Source: Anaerolineaceae bacterium (GTDB lineage Bacteria; Planctomycetota; Phycisphaerae; FEN-1346; JAACEH01). Taken from it: a stretch of DNA of 7,703 nt. Every line of letters starts with the position of its first letter. Position 1 is the first letter of the stretch. The stretch covers positions 1 to 7,703 of the forward strand of contig JAACEH010000067.1 of the NCBI GenBank assembly GCA_011682595.1, in the 5' to 3' direction. A model generated the notes under the pieces. The model saw only the letters and a list, made by a program, of their open reading frames with translations. It searched no databases and was not told where the DNA came from. This document shows positions 1-6,158 of the stretch, in pieces. The translations under genes and the position numbers were made by a program.

Positions 1-2094
1 GGGCGGGTGCGGCAGCTCTATCGCCGGCTCGATAAGACCCAGGAGTGGGTCGAGAACAATTACTACCACCTGCCGATCGAAAAGCAGGATGCCAGCCTCA
101 TTACGGTCAACGCCTTCTGGAAGGATTATGCCGCCCAGGGCGGCAAGGCGGGCTTTTACTCGACCAACCTGGCCGAGGCCCACCGCAGCTTCGCCGAGAT
201 GATGCTGGCCCTGGCCGTGCTGGACATTCCCTTCACCGCCGGCGAGCATAAAAGCGAGTTCCAGGGCGCCAAGATGCAGTTTGCGGCGGCCAGCCCGGCA
301 GTGGTCTACCACAAGGAAATCAAGCCGGTCGAGCCCGCCGCCGAGAAGGCGCCGGTGCTGGTCAGTCAGAACTTCTTCCGCTACGGCGACCGTTACCGCC
401 ACGAGGGCAACGAGCGGATCGAGAAGTACGTCACCGACGAGTTCCTGGTGTCGGTCGTCTATGGGGGCCACGTGGTGGTGACCAATCCGACCTCGGCCCG
501 GCAGAAACTGGACGTGCTGCTGCAGGTTCCTCAAGGGGCCATCCCCGTCCTGAGCGGCAAGTACACGCGCAGTCGCCACATGAGCCTGGAGCCTTACCGC
601 ACGCAGACGGTAGACTACTACTTCTACTTCCCGACGGCGGGCCAATGGGCCCACTACCCGGTGCAGGTGGCCCGCAACGAGAAGCTGGTCGCCTGGACCG
701 AGCCGGTGACGCTGAACGTGGTGGAGAAGCTGACCCGTGTCGACAAGACCAGTTGGGATTACATTTCGCAGTGGGGCACGGCCGACGAGGTAATCGAGTA
801 CCTGCAGACGCACAACCTGAACCGCATCAAGCTGGGCCGCATCGCCTGGCGGATGAAGGACAAGGACTACTTCCGCAAGGTTATCGAGCTGCTCGACTCG
901 CGGCACAACTACGACCAGACGCTGTGGTCCTACGGGCTGAAGCACAACGTCGCGGCCGTCGCCGGCGAGTACCTGCAGCACCGCGACTCGTTCGTCAAGC
1001 AGTGCGGGGCCTACATCAAGAGCCCGCTGCTTACGATCGATCCGGTGATTCGCCGCCAGTACCAGCACATGGAGTACAGCCCGCTGGTCAACGCCCGGGG
1101 CCACCAACTGGGCAAGAAGCGCAAGATCGTCAACGACCGCTTCTACCAGCAGTACCAAAAGCTGATGACGGTGCTGAGGTACCGCCCGAGGCTGGACGAC
1201 GACGACCTGATGAGCGTGACCTACTACCTGCTGCTGCAGGACCGCATCGAGGAAGGGCTGAGATTTTTCGGCCGCGTCAATCCCGAGAAGCTGGCCACGC
1301 AGTTGCAGTACGATTACTTCAGGGCCTACACGGACTTTTTCAGCGACCGCCACAAGGTGGCCCGCGGGATCGCCGGGAAGTATAAGGACTACCCGGTGGA
1401 TCGCTGGCGAAAGCTGTTCGCCAACGTCTCGAATCAGCTCGACGAGATCGAGGGTAAGGCCGCCAAGGTGGTCGACCAGGAGAGCCGCACGGAGATCCAG
1501 ACCCGCCTGGCCGACACCGAGGCCAGTTTCGATTTCAAGGTCGAGGCCCGGGAGATCACTGTCAACTACCAGAACCTCTCGGGGTGCCTGGTCAACTATT
1601 ACCTGATGGACATCGAGCTGCTGTTCTCGCGACAGCCGTTCGTGCAGCAGTTCTCGGGACAGTTCGGCTACATCCGGCCGAACTACAGCGAAACAGTCAA
1701 GCTGCCGGCCGGTAAGAGCAGCAAGACCTTCGACCTGCCGAAGCAGTTCCACTCGAGCAACGTCCTGGTGGAGATCGTGGCCGGCGGGGTGAAGAAGTCG
1801 CAGGCCTACTACTCGAACTCGCTGACCGTTCAGGTGATCGAGAACTACGGGCAGGTCAAGGTCACCCGCGCCGACAGCGGCAAACCGCTGCCCAGAGTTT
1901 ACGTGAAAGTTTACGCCCGGGGCACCGACGGCCGGGTGCGCTTCTACAAGGACGGTTACACCGACCTGCGAGGACGGTTCGACTACACGTCGCTCAGCAC
2001 CAACGAGATCGACCGGGTGAAGAAGTTCTCCCTGCTGATTCTCAGCGAAACCGACGGTGTGGTGGTCCGGGAGGCGGCGCCGCCGAAGCGGTAG
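1..2094 (+). CDS. C-terminal part of a giant uncharacterised protein (helical repeats plus beta-sandwich domains), 5' end outside window
   Basis: The reading frame is open from base 1 and no ribosome binding site precedes the first GTG at base 7, so this is taken as the 3' end of a longer gene; about 697 codons are visible. In order it shows a helical start (residues 1-100), a beta-rich segment (about 125-235) with a VVTNPTSARQKLDVLLQVP stretch that resembles alpha-2-macroglobulin-like or adhesin beta-sandwich domains, a long alpha-helical region (about 240-480) that could be a TPR-like solenoid, then a second beta-rich part (510-620). The last 70 residues (VTRADSGKPLPRVYVKVYAR and following) look like a carboxypeptidase-regulatory-like beta-sandwich. 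No catalytic motif or membrane anchor is visible. Large proteins of this build occur in planctomycetes, usually unnamed. I infer an envelope or extracellular structural role, but this is weak. Coding quality is uniform and no frameshift is seen. Confidence 0.85.
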   Translation, partial: GRVRQLYRRLDKTQEWVENNYYHLPIEKQDASLITVNAFWKDYAAQGGKAGFYSTNLAEAHRSFAEMMLALAVLDIPFTAGEHKSEFQGAKMQFAAASPAVVYHKEIKPVEPAAEKAPVLVSQNFFRYGDRYRHEGNERIEKYVTDEFLVSVVYGGHVVVTNPTSARQKLDVLLQVPQGAIPVLSGKYTRSRHMSLEPYRTQTVDYYFYFPTAGQWAHYPVQVARNEKLVAWTEPVTLNVVEKLTRVDKTSWDYISQWGTADEVIEYLQTHNLNRIKLGRIAWRMKDKDYFRKVIELLDSRHNYDQTLWSYGLKHNVAAVAGEYLQHRDSFVKQCGAYIKSPLLTIDPVIRRQYQHMEYSPLVNARGHQLGKKRKIVNDRFYQQYQKLMTVLRYRPRLDDDDLMSVTYYLLLQDRIEEGLRFFGRVNPEKLATQLQYDYFRAYTDFFSDRHKVARGIAGKYKDYPVDRWRKLFANVSNQLDEIEGKAAKVVDQESRTEIQTRLADTEASFDFKVEAREITVNYQNLSGCLVNYYLMDIELLFSRQPFVQQFSGQFGYIRPNYSETVKLPAGKSSKTFDLPKQFHSSNVLVEIVAGGVKKSQAYYSNSLTVQVIENYGQVKVTRADSGKPLPRVYVKVYARGTDGRVRFYKDGYTDLRGRFDYTSLSTNEIDRVKKFSLLILSETDGVVVREAAPPKR

Positions 2095-2161
2095 AATCTC
2101 GATCGAGCTGGCGCGGCCGCACCTGTTTTGCGGATGCTTCGGCGACGAAGAATAAAGGGCG

Positions 2162-2218
2162 GGGCCTTCGCAATGGAAGGCCCGTATTTAGCGATAGGGG
2201 CACCCCTTGCGGGTGCCC
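2162..2218 (+). terminator. Two adjacent perfect 8-bp hairpins after the large gene
   Basis: The first hairpin pairs GGGCCTTC (2162-2169) with GAAGGCCC (2176-2183) around a 6-base loop. The second pairs GGGCACCC (2198-2205) with GGGTGCCC (2211-2218) around a 5-base loop. They lie 68-124 bases past the stop codon of the large gene, so a transcription-end or RNA-stabilising role is reasonable. Neither is followed by a real T-run (only GTATTTA after the first), so classical intrinsic termination is uncertain. Confidence 0.45.
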
Positions 2219-2241
2219 GCGAATGTCGGCATGCCCCCCCT

Positions 2242-2305
2242 CGTGGTCACAGATACTACTCTGCGAAGTAGTTCTTCGCTATGAAGCACGAGCACCGTGA
2301 CCACG
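2242..2305. repeat. Nested inverted repeat with two mutually exclusive inner hairpins
   Basis: An outer perfect 9-bp inverted repeat, CGTGGTCAC (2242-2250) and GTGACCACG (2297-2305), encloses two overlapping inner stems: ACTACT (2255-2260) with AGTAGT (2267-2272), and GCGAAG (2263-2268) with CTTCGC (2274-2279). The inner stems share bases, so only one can form at a time. The right arm also contains a near-perfect dyad, CCGTG-AC-CACGG (2295-2306). It lies 143-206 bases upstream of the epimerase start. It could be an RNA leader structure, an operator, or the remnant of a small inverted-repeat element. The structure is seen directly; no function is established. Confidence 0.4.
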
Positions 2306-2447
2306 GCACCCGCTTTCTTCCCGAGAGCGCGGTCGCCAGGCCGGTCGGCCCGACCTGCAGCCCCGAAATCAGCGGGCAATTCCTTGCAGCCCGCGGTCGG
2401 CGACGGTAAAGTGGCGGCGATTCATTCTCCCTATTGAGGTCACACAC
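2306..2447 (+). promoter_or_regulatory. Upstream region and ribosome binding site of the epimerase gene
   Basis: No gene is supported here. A GAGGT Shine-Dalgarno sequence at 2436-2440 lies 7 bases before the ATG at 2448 and fixes that start. The rest of the stretch is GC-rich, and I could not identify convincing -35/-10 elements. The long minus-strand open frames crossing this stretch continue through the epimerase gene and are shadows. Confidence 0.5.
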
Positions 2448-3200
2448 ATGAAAATTCTGGTCACCGGAGCAGGCGGATTCCTCGGGCGCGGCCTGATCGT
2501 GCCCTTCGAGGGCAAGCACGAGTTGCGGCTCATGGATGTCTTCGACTGGGAGACGCCGCACGAGAAAGTGGTCGGCAGCGTGGCCGACCTGGAGACGGTC
2601 CGGGGCAGTGTCGACGGCGTCCAAGCCATCGTCATCGCCCACATGGCCTCGCGACAGGCCGGAGCCTACGACACGCCGGTGGCGCCGTTCGACGTGAACG
2701 TCAAGGGCACGGCGAACCTGTTCTTCGCCGGCCTGGAGTGCGGCATCAAGCGCTACGTCCTGATCTCGGGCGAGATCGCGGTCTGGGAGCACAAGACTCC
2801 CCCCCGCCGCACGCGCGACCTGCCGCTGAAGTCGTCAGGCATTTACGGCCTGACGAAGGTCTGCCAGGAGGTCATCGCCGAACAGTACCAGAGGGAATTC
2901 GATCTCCAGGTGGCCGTCCTTCGGGTGGGCTATGTCCTCTCGGCCGATGATCCTGAGAACACCGTCGACAAGTACGGAAAGAGTATCAAGGAGCGCAACG
3001 CACCATGCACCGACCGCCGCGACATCGGCGAGGCGGCCCGGCTGGCCCTGGAGTTGCCGGACCTCGGGTACGAGGTCTTTTACGTCCTGGGAGCCCCGGA
3101 GGCCGCAAAGCTCTACGACGTCGAATACACCCACCAGCGGCTGGGCTGGAAACCGAAGTACGATTTCACCTGGCTGCCCGAAGCCAAGAAGCGGCAATAG
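2448..3200 (+). CDS. NAD-dependent epimerase/dehydrogenase, extended SDR family (uronate-dehydrogenase-like)
   Basis: This is a 250-residue cytoplasmic Rossmann-fold enzyme. It opens with the nucleotide-binding motif TGAGGFLG (residues 6-13); an Asp at residue 30 at the end of the second strand favours NAD over NADP. The SDR catalytic set is visible as Ser107 (LISGE), Tyr133 and Lys137 (YGLTK). A DRRDIGEAARLALE segment near residue 190 is the usual ligand-proximal region of extended SDRs, and a KLYDVEYTHQRLGWKPKYDF tail matches their C-terminus. The length suits the compact uronate-dehydrogenase or UDP-sugar epimerase-like branch, but the substrate cannot be read from sequence. The start is supported by the upstream GAGGT. 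A short GGGCC-gca-GGCCC stem overlaps the stop codon. It faces the minus-strand catabolic genes and may share their sugar pathway (inference). It looks intact. Confidence 0.9.
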   Translation: MKILVTGAGGFLGRGLIVPFEGKHELRLMDVFDWETPHEKVVGSVADLETVRGSVDGVQAIVIAHMASRQAGAYDTPVAPFDVNVKGTANLFFAGLECGIKRYVLISGEIAVWEHKTPPRRTRDLPLKSSGIYGLTKVCQEVIAEQYQREFDLQVAVLRVGYVLSADDPENTVDKYGKSIKERNAPCTDRRDIGEAARLALELPDLGYEVFYVLGAPEAAKLYDVEYTHQRLGWKPKYDFTWLPEAKKRQ

Positions 3201-3649
3201 GGCCGCAGGCCCGGACATTCCAGGATGCCGTCGGGCCGGCAGACGCCGATGCCTTCAGGATGGAATAAGGAACACCAAGAAACCGGGGTCTTCATTGTGA
3301 AGGCCGCGGGCGGCAGGCCGCCCAGGCCGGTCAGGATGTCCACGGCGAACTCGGCCGTCAACTTGGTGTCATACAATGTTCCTTCATACTGGGTACGGGT
3401 GTCAGTCCACTCGCTATGGCTGTTGCCGTCCTCCGTCCAGCCGTACGGCCAGGGTGTCAGGTTGGTGATCGTAGCCTCGATGTCAAAGGCGACGATATTC
3501 TGCTGGGCGTCGTACTGGACGTTCGTCGCATAGCCGTAGATGGCGCTGGCTGCACTTTTGGCCTGCCCCCCCCCCGCTTTCGCGGGGCCGGCCGGCAGTC
3601 CATCCATCTCCACGGGGTCGTATCGGATCGACGGCGCGGTACTTTCGGA
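3113..3649 (-). pseudogene. Unidentified coding fragment, no start codon context
   Basis: The frame is open from just after a TGA at 3650-3652 down to 3113. From about 3645 to 3285 it has strong G/C third-position bias and a protein-like composition, including AIYGYATNVQYDAQQNIVAF and a Trp/Thr/Asp-rich stretch (NLTPWPYGWTEDGN), reminiscent of a secreted beta-rich protein. I do not recognise the family. There is no ribosome binding site or convincing start; the ATG at 3613 has no Shine-Dalgarno. The last part (3113-3200) is antisense to the epimerase gene and is probably read-through past the true end or a break near 3285. The frame overlaps the end of the mannitol-dehydrogenase-like fragment near 3620-3650, so an abnormal joint is likely there. 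It could be an internal or 3' piece of a longer gene. Confidence 0.4.
3566..3587 (-). repeat. G10 homopolymer with GAAA-loop hairpin
   Basis: Ten consecutive C (3566-3575; G on the minus strand) overlap a perfect 6-bp stem, CCCCGC (3572-3577) and GCGGGG (3582-3587). Read on the minus strand the loop is GAAA, a stable GNRA tetraloop. It sits inside the unidentified fragment, just after the point where the mannitol-dehydrogenase-like reading is lost. It could be a spacer hairpin, a slippage-prone tract, or a place where assembly failed. Confidence 0.5.
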
Positions 3650-4363
3650 TCAGGGTCGCCCCCGATTCCCCGATGAGGGCCGTCCGGAGGAATTGCATGG
3701 CGCCCGGCACCTGGGCCAGGTCCGAGATGTGCCGCAAGCCGAGCATTGCCCCCACGTAGGCCGCCAAGGCGTGCGTCGCGTTGTGGCCGTAGAGCTTGGC
3801 CTCGGAGAACGGCAAAAGGTCGTCCTTCTGCTCGAACACGGTGATTCCGGGTTGAAATCCGGGCTCGGGCAGCGAATCGTCAAAGGCTATCCGCGAGATC
3901 AGGGTCCTGTTGAACTCCTCCACCAGGAGCGCGCGGTTGGCGCCGGGGGTGACCGGCGCCAATTGCTGAGACTTTATCTGCTCGGGATCCGAGACGACCC
4001 CACTCATCTTGCCGATCACCGTGTTCAAGAATCGGACCCACGGCCGCACCGTTTCCCGCTCAGACTCTCGCAGCGCGCCCAAGGTGTGGGATTCCAGGAT
4101 TTCAGCAGCACGGTTGTGATTTTCCGCCACATAGACGACGGCCCGGGGGCCGCCGCGGGTCGCCTTCCTGCGAAGTCCCTCGGCCAGCAACCGGCTGAGG
4201 CTCCCCTCTCCCGGCGACACGTAGTAGTCGACTCCAGGCACGGCGGTCCCGATTTCATCGGCCGCCGGAAGTTGCCGGACTGAAACGCTTCGTGCAGAAA
4301 CAGCCCCGCCTGAATGGCTCCGAAGCCGAAGCCGATGTATGTACGTGATCCCTGCAGCGTCAA
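3621..4363 (-). pseudogene. Mannitol dehydrogenase / mannitol-1-phosphate 5-dehydrogenase-like, with internal deletion, frameshift and missing C-terminus
   Basis: The gene starts at a TTG (4361-4363) in the frame MTLQGSRTYIGFGFGAIQAG, where GFGFGAIQAG is the family's N-terminal NAD-binding loop. About 30 residues later, near 4262-4275, family-like sequence continues in a different frame with PAADEIGTAVPGVDYYVSP. By comparison with E. coli MtlD roughly 50 residues of the Rossmann domain are missing here. From there the match is good: VYVAENHNRAAEIL, a VRFLNTVIGKMSGVV segment, LLVEEFNRTLISR, and the catalytic-region motif KLYGHNATHALAAYVG (about 3750-3797). The match ends after ATLIRKYRAVDPI (about 3620); the expected 100 or more C-terminal residues are replaced by unrelated sequence. 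The enzyme family oxidises polyols or reduces uronates with NAD. As written it cannot make a working enzyme. The family call is firm; the substrate is unknown. Confidence 0.8.
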
Positions 4364-4370
4364 TGGAAAT

Positions 4371-4376
4371 CTCCTT
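4371..4376 (-). promoter_or_regulatory. Shine-Dalgarno AAGGAG for the TTG-started mannitol-dehydrogenase-like gene
   Basis: On the minus strand AAGGAG (4376-4371) lies 7 bases before the TTG at 4363. This fixes the start in the frame that encodes the NAD-binding loop. The longer frame that begins at 4379 starts on top of this site and is wrong for the first 35 or so codons. Confidence 0.75.
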
Positions 4377-4636
4377 CACGGTCTCGTTGGAGTCAGGTGC
4401 CGGGCATCCCTATCCCTTGTCGTCCGGGCCATGCCAGAGGCCACCCGCGACGTCGAAGCACCGGCCGGCCGGCTCGATTCCGACCCCTCGTTGCCGCCAG
4501 TTGGAAGCGAGTCGTTCTGCGCGAGTTCCCACGCCCGCACTCCGCTGGTGGCATCGGCCTTCTCCATCTGGACGGTAAACGGCACACTCGGGCCCGGCAT
4601 TCCACGGCGACCAGGATCCGGGGCTCAGGCCAATGA
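4377..4636 (-). other. Unrecognised stretch between Hyi-like and mannitol-dehydrogenase-like genes
   Basis: No intact gene is supported. One minus frame, from an ATG at 4600 to a stop at 4376, has high third-position G/C at its start (MPGPSVPFTVQMEKADATSG and following) and could be the remnant of a coding region. It has no good ribosome binding site, no recognised family, and overlaps the next gene's Shine-Dalgarno. A 260-base gap is unusual in a cluster where other neighbours are 36-46 bases apart, so a degraded gene is a fair suspicion but not shown. Confidence 0.3.
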
Positions 4637-5047
4637 CTATTGCTGATCGCAAATGGCGAAGGCCTGCCGCAGGGCATCGATTCGGTCTCCACCGGGGGTG
4701 AACTCGTGCGCCAGATACAGGTCGTAGCCGGTCCGGGCGATGGCCTTGCAGATGAGGCCCGGGATGCCCAACTTGGCGGCGATATCAATCGACTCGCGAA
4801 GTTCCGCTTCGATGCGCCCATGGTTGGCCCGGTTGTTGAGGCCGTCGGTCAGCGAGGTGTGGCCGCACATCGTGGTGATCGCCAGGTTGTGCCGTTGGGT
4901 GGTTTCCACCAGCTCCTCGAAATCGTCGCCGCGAAACCACAGCTCAAGGCCCGCATAACCAATCTCGGCCGCCGCCCGGCACAGCTTGTCCAGACTCATG
5001 TCTGCGGTCTTGAAGCAGGGGCAGCAGAAGGATTGCTTGATGCGCAT
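4637..5047 (-). CDS. Half-size hydroxypyruvate-isomerase-like TIM-barrel protein, apparent in-frame internal deletion
   Basis: The product is 136 residues, while this AP endonuclease 2-type TIM-barrel family is normally about 255-270. The ATG at 5047 has an AAGGAG ribosome binding site 8 bases upstream. Residues 1-98 match the N-terminal half (MRIKQSFCCPCFK, then IGYAGLELWFRGDDFEELV and IAAKLGIPGLI). Residues 101-136 (KAIARTGYDLYLAHEFTP, then DALRQAFAICDQQ) match the extreme C-terminus, with the last metal-ligand Glu (E115 in HEF). The middle 110-120 residues, which should hold the other metal ligands, are absent. The join falls at Ile99-Cys100 (ATCTGC, 4748-4753), a sequence plausibly present at both ends of the lost block. 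The reading frame is intact but isomerase activity is unlikely. It follows the isomerase-like gene by 37 bases, so it was probably cotranscribed with it. Confidence 0.75.
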   Translation of the reverse strand: MRIKQSFCCPCFKTADMSLDKLCRAAAEIGYAGLELWFRGDDFEELVETTQRHNLAITTMCGHTSLTDGLNNRANHGRIEAELRESIDIAAKLGIPGLICKAIARTGYDLYLAHEFTPGGDRIDALRQAFAICDQQ

Positions 5048-5084
5048 GCCCTGTACTCCTTTTTCTGTTGTGGGCCGGACGGGG

Positions 5085-6122
5085 CTACTCCAGACCCATG
5101 AGGTGTTCCATGACGGCCATCTCCAAGGCCTCGTAGTCGCGGTCTGCGATGCACTGCCGCTCAAGTTCGGTGTCGAACGTGCGCACCTTCTCGACCAGGG
5201 CCAGGAACATCCGCCGGCTGTTGGCCAGGTGGCGGCAAGCGACCTCCGCTTTCTGCGTACGCAGGGCCTTCACGTCCAGACCCACACAGCGCCCGCTCTT
5301 GGCATAGCCCCCGAGTTCCAGGACACGCACCTGATTGTAAGCCGCCCGGAGATTGGCCATGCCAAAGGATTTGTCCTCATCGAACTTCAGGCCGTTCTGA
5401 TCGTTCAAGTGGACGCTCCAGAGCTTGCCCATGGAAAGGGCGAAGGCCATTTCGTCCGAGGGATCGAGTCCAGCCAGGATCGCGTGCGCCGTCTCGATCA
5501 ACCCCCCGACTCGGTCAGGGTCAGACACCCGGGAAGCAATCGCCAGGGCGTGGCCGATGGTCGGCAGGTAAGCGTGGTCTGTCGGCTCGTTCGGCTTTGG
5601 TTCAATCGCGATCTCAATCTCGCTGTCGTAGGCCAGCATGGCGTTGATGGCGTCCACCAGGTGCTTGTGGGCGTCGACGGCGTTCTTGGATTCGCGGACA
5701 TACGTGCCCTCCCGGGCCAGCCAGAGCACGATCATCCGCGTGCCCAGACCGCGGGCGATGTCGATGGCCTTCCTGCTCCGCTCGATGGCCCACCTGCGGG
5801 CCGCCGGGTCGTTGGCCGTGTAGGCCCCGTCAATGCCCATGGGATGCTCCCACAGGCGCGGGGCAACGAACTCGGCGGCCAGGCCTTCGTCTTCCAGGAT
5901 CTTCCTGACCTCGGCGGCCGCCTTCTCCAATTGAGCGGGCCTCTTGTCCTCGGGGTCAGGCACGGCGTCATCGTCGTGGAACTGCATGGCCTGGAAGCCC
6001 AGTTCCCGGCACAAGGCTACTTTGCGGTCAAACGCCATGGCGGGCCGAACCTCCGGGCCGAAGGGGTCGGCGCCCGTGTGTATGTTCCACGGCCCAAAAG
6101 AGAATCGATACTCGACAGCCAC
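5085..6122 (-). CDS. Xylose-isomerase-like sugar isomerase (XylA superfamily TIM barrel)
   Basis: This 345-residue TIM-barrel protein resembles bacterial xylose isomerases of the shorter, actinobacterial type along its length. Numbered from the GTG start (residue 1 at 6122), visible motifs are the base His in QFHDDD (H49), WLAREG (W134), the metal and lysine motif AIEPKPNEP (E174, K176), E210 and H213 in IETAHAILAG, D248 and D250 in FDEDKSFG, and D283 in GLDVKALR. At the position of the conserved Asp of HIDLN this protein has His (SVHLNDQNG, H238), so one metal ligand differs. The GTG start is preferred over the ATG at 6149 because AAGGAGG (6135-6129) sits 6 bases before it. It likely interconverts an aldose and a ketose in the cytoplasm, but the sugar is unknown. 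It is the only cluster gene that looks complete. Confidence 0.85.
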   Translation of the reverse strand: MAVEYRFSFGPWNIHTGADPFGPEVRPAMAFDRKVALCRELGFQAMQFHDDDAVPDPEDKRPAQLEKAAAEVRKILEDEGLAAEFVAPRLWEHPMGIDGAYTANDPAARRWAIERSRKAIDIARGLGTRMIVLWLAREGTYVRESKNAVDAHKHLVDAINAMLAYDSEIEIAIEPKPNEPTDHAYLPTIGHALAIASRVSDPDRVGGLIETAHAILAGLDPSDEMAFALSMGKLWSVHLNDQNGLKFDEDKSFGMANLRAAYNQVRVLELGGYAKSGRCVGLDVKALRTQKAEVACRHLANSRRMFLALVEKVRTFDTELERQCIADRDYEALEMAVMEHLMGLE

Positions 6123-6128
6123 TGGTGG

Positions 6129-6135
6129 CCTCCTT
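6129..6135 (-). promoter_or_regulatory. Strong Shine-Dalgarno AAGGAGG that decides the GTG start of the isomerase-like gene
   Basis: AAGGAGG at 6135-6129 on the minus strand is 6 bases from the GTG at 6122-6120. It lies inside the 27-base extension that would be coding if the ATG at 6149 were used. That extension (MNLTGRRPP) has no resemblance to the family's N-terminus. Confidence 0.8.
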
Positions 6136-6158
6136 CCGGTAAGGTTCATGCCTTGATT

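Noticed and set aside
2256..2792. 178-residue minus-strand ORF across the intergenic gap and epimerase
   Set aside because: Most of it is antisense to the epimerase and the rest has low-complexity Arg-rich text with no start signal.
3540..4283. 247-residue plus-strand ORF
   Set aside because: It is antisense to the mannitol-dehydrogenase-like remnant, whose motifs are clear, and has no family features.
6123..6149. N-terminal extension of the isomerase-like protein from the ATG at 6149
   Set aside because: The strong AAGGAGG lies inside this extension and points to the GTG at 6122, and the extra nine residues do not fit the family.
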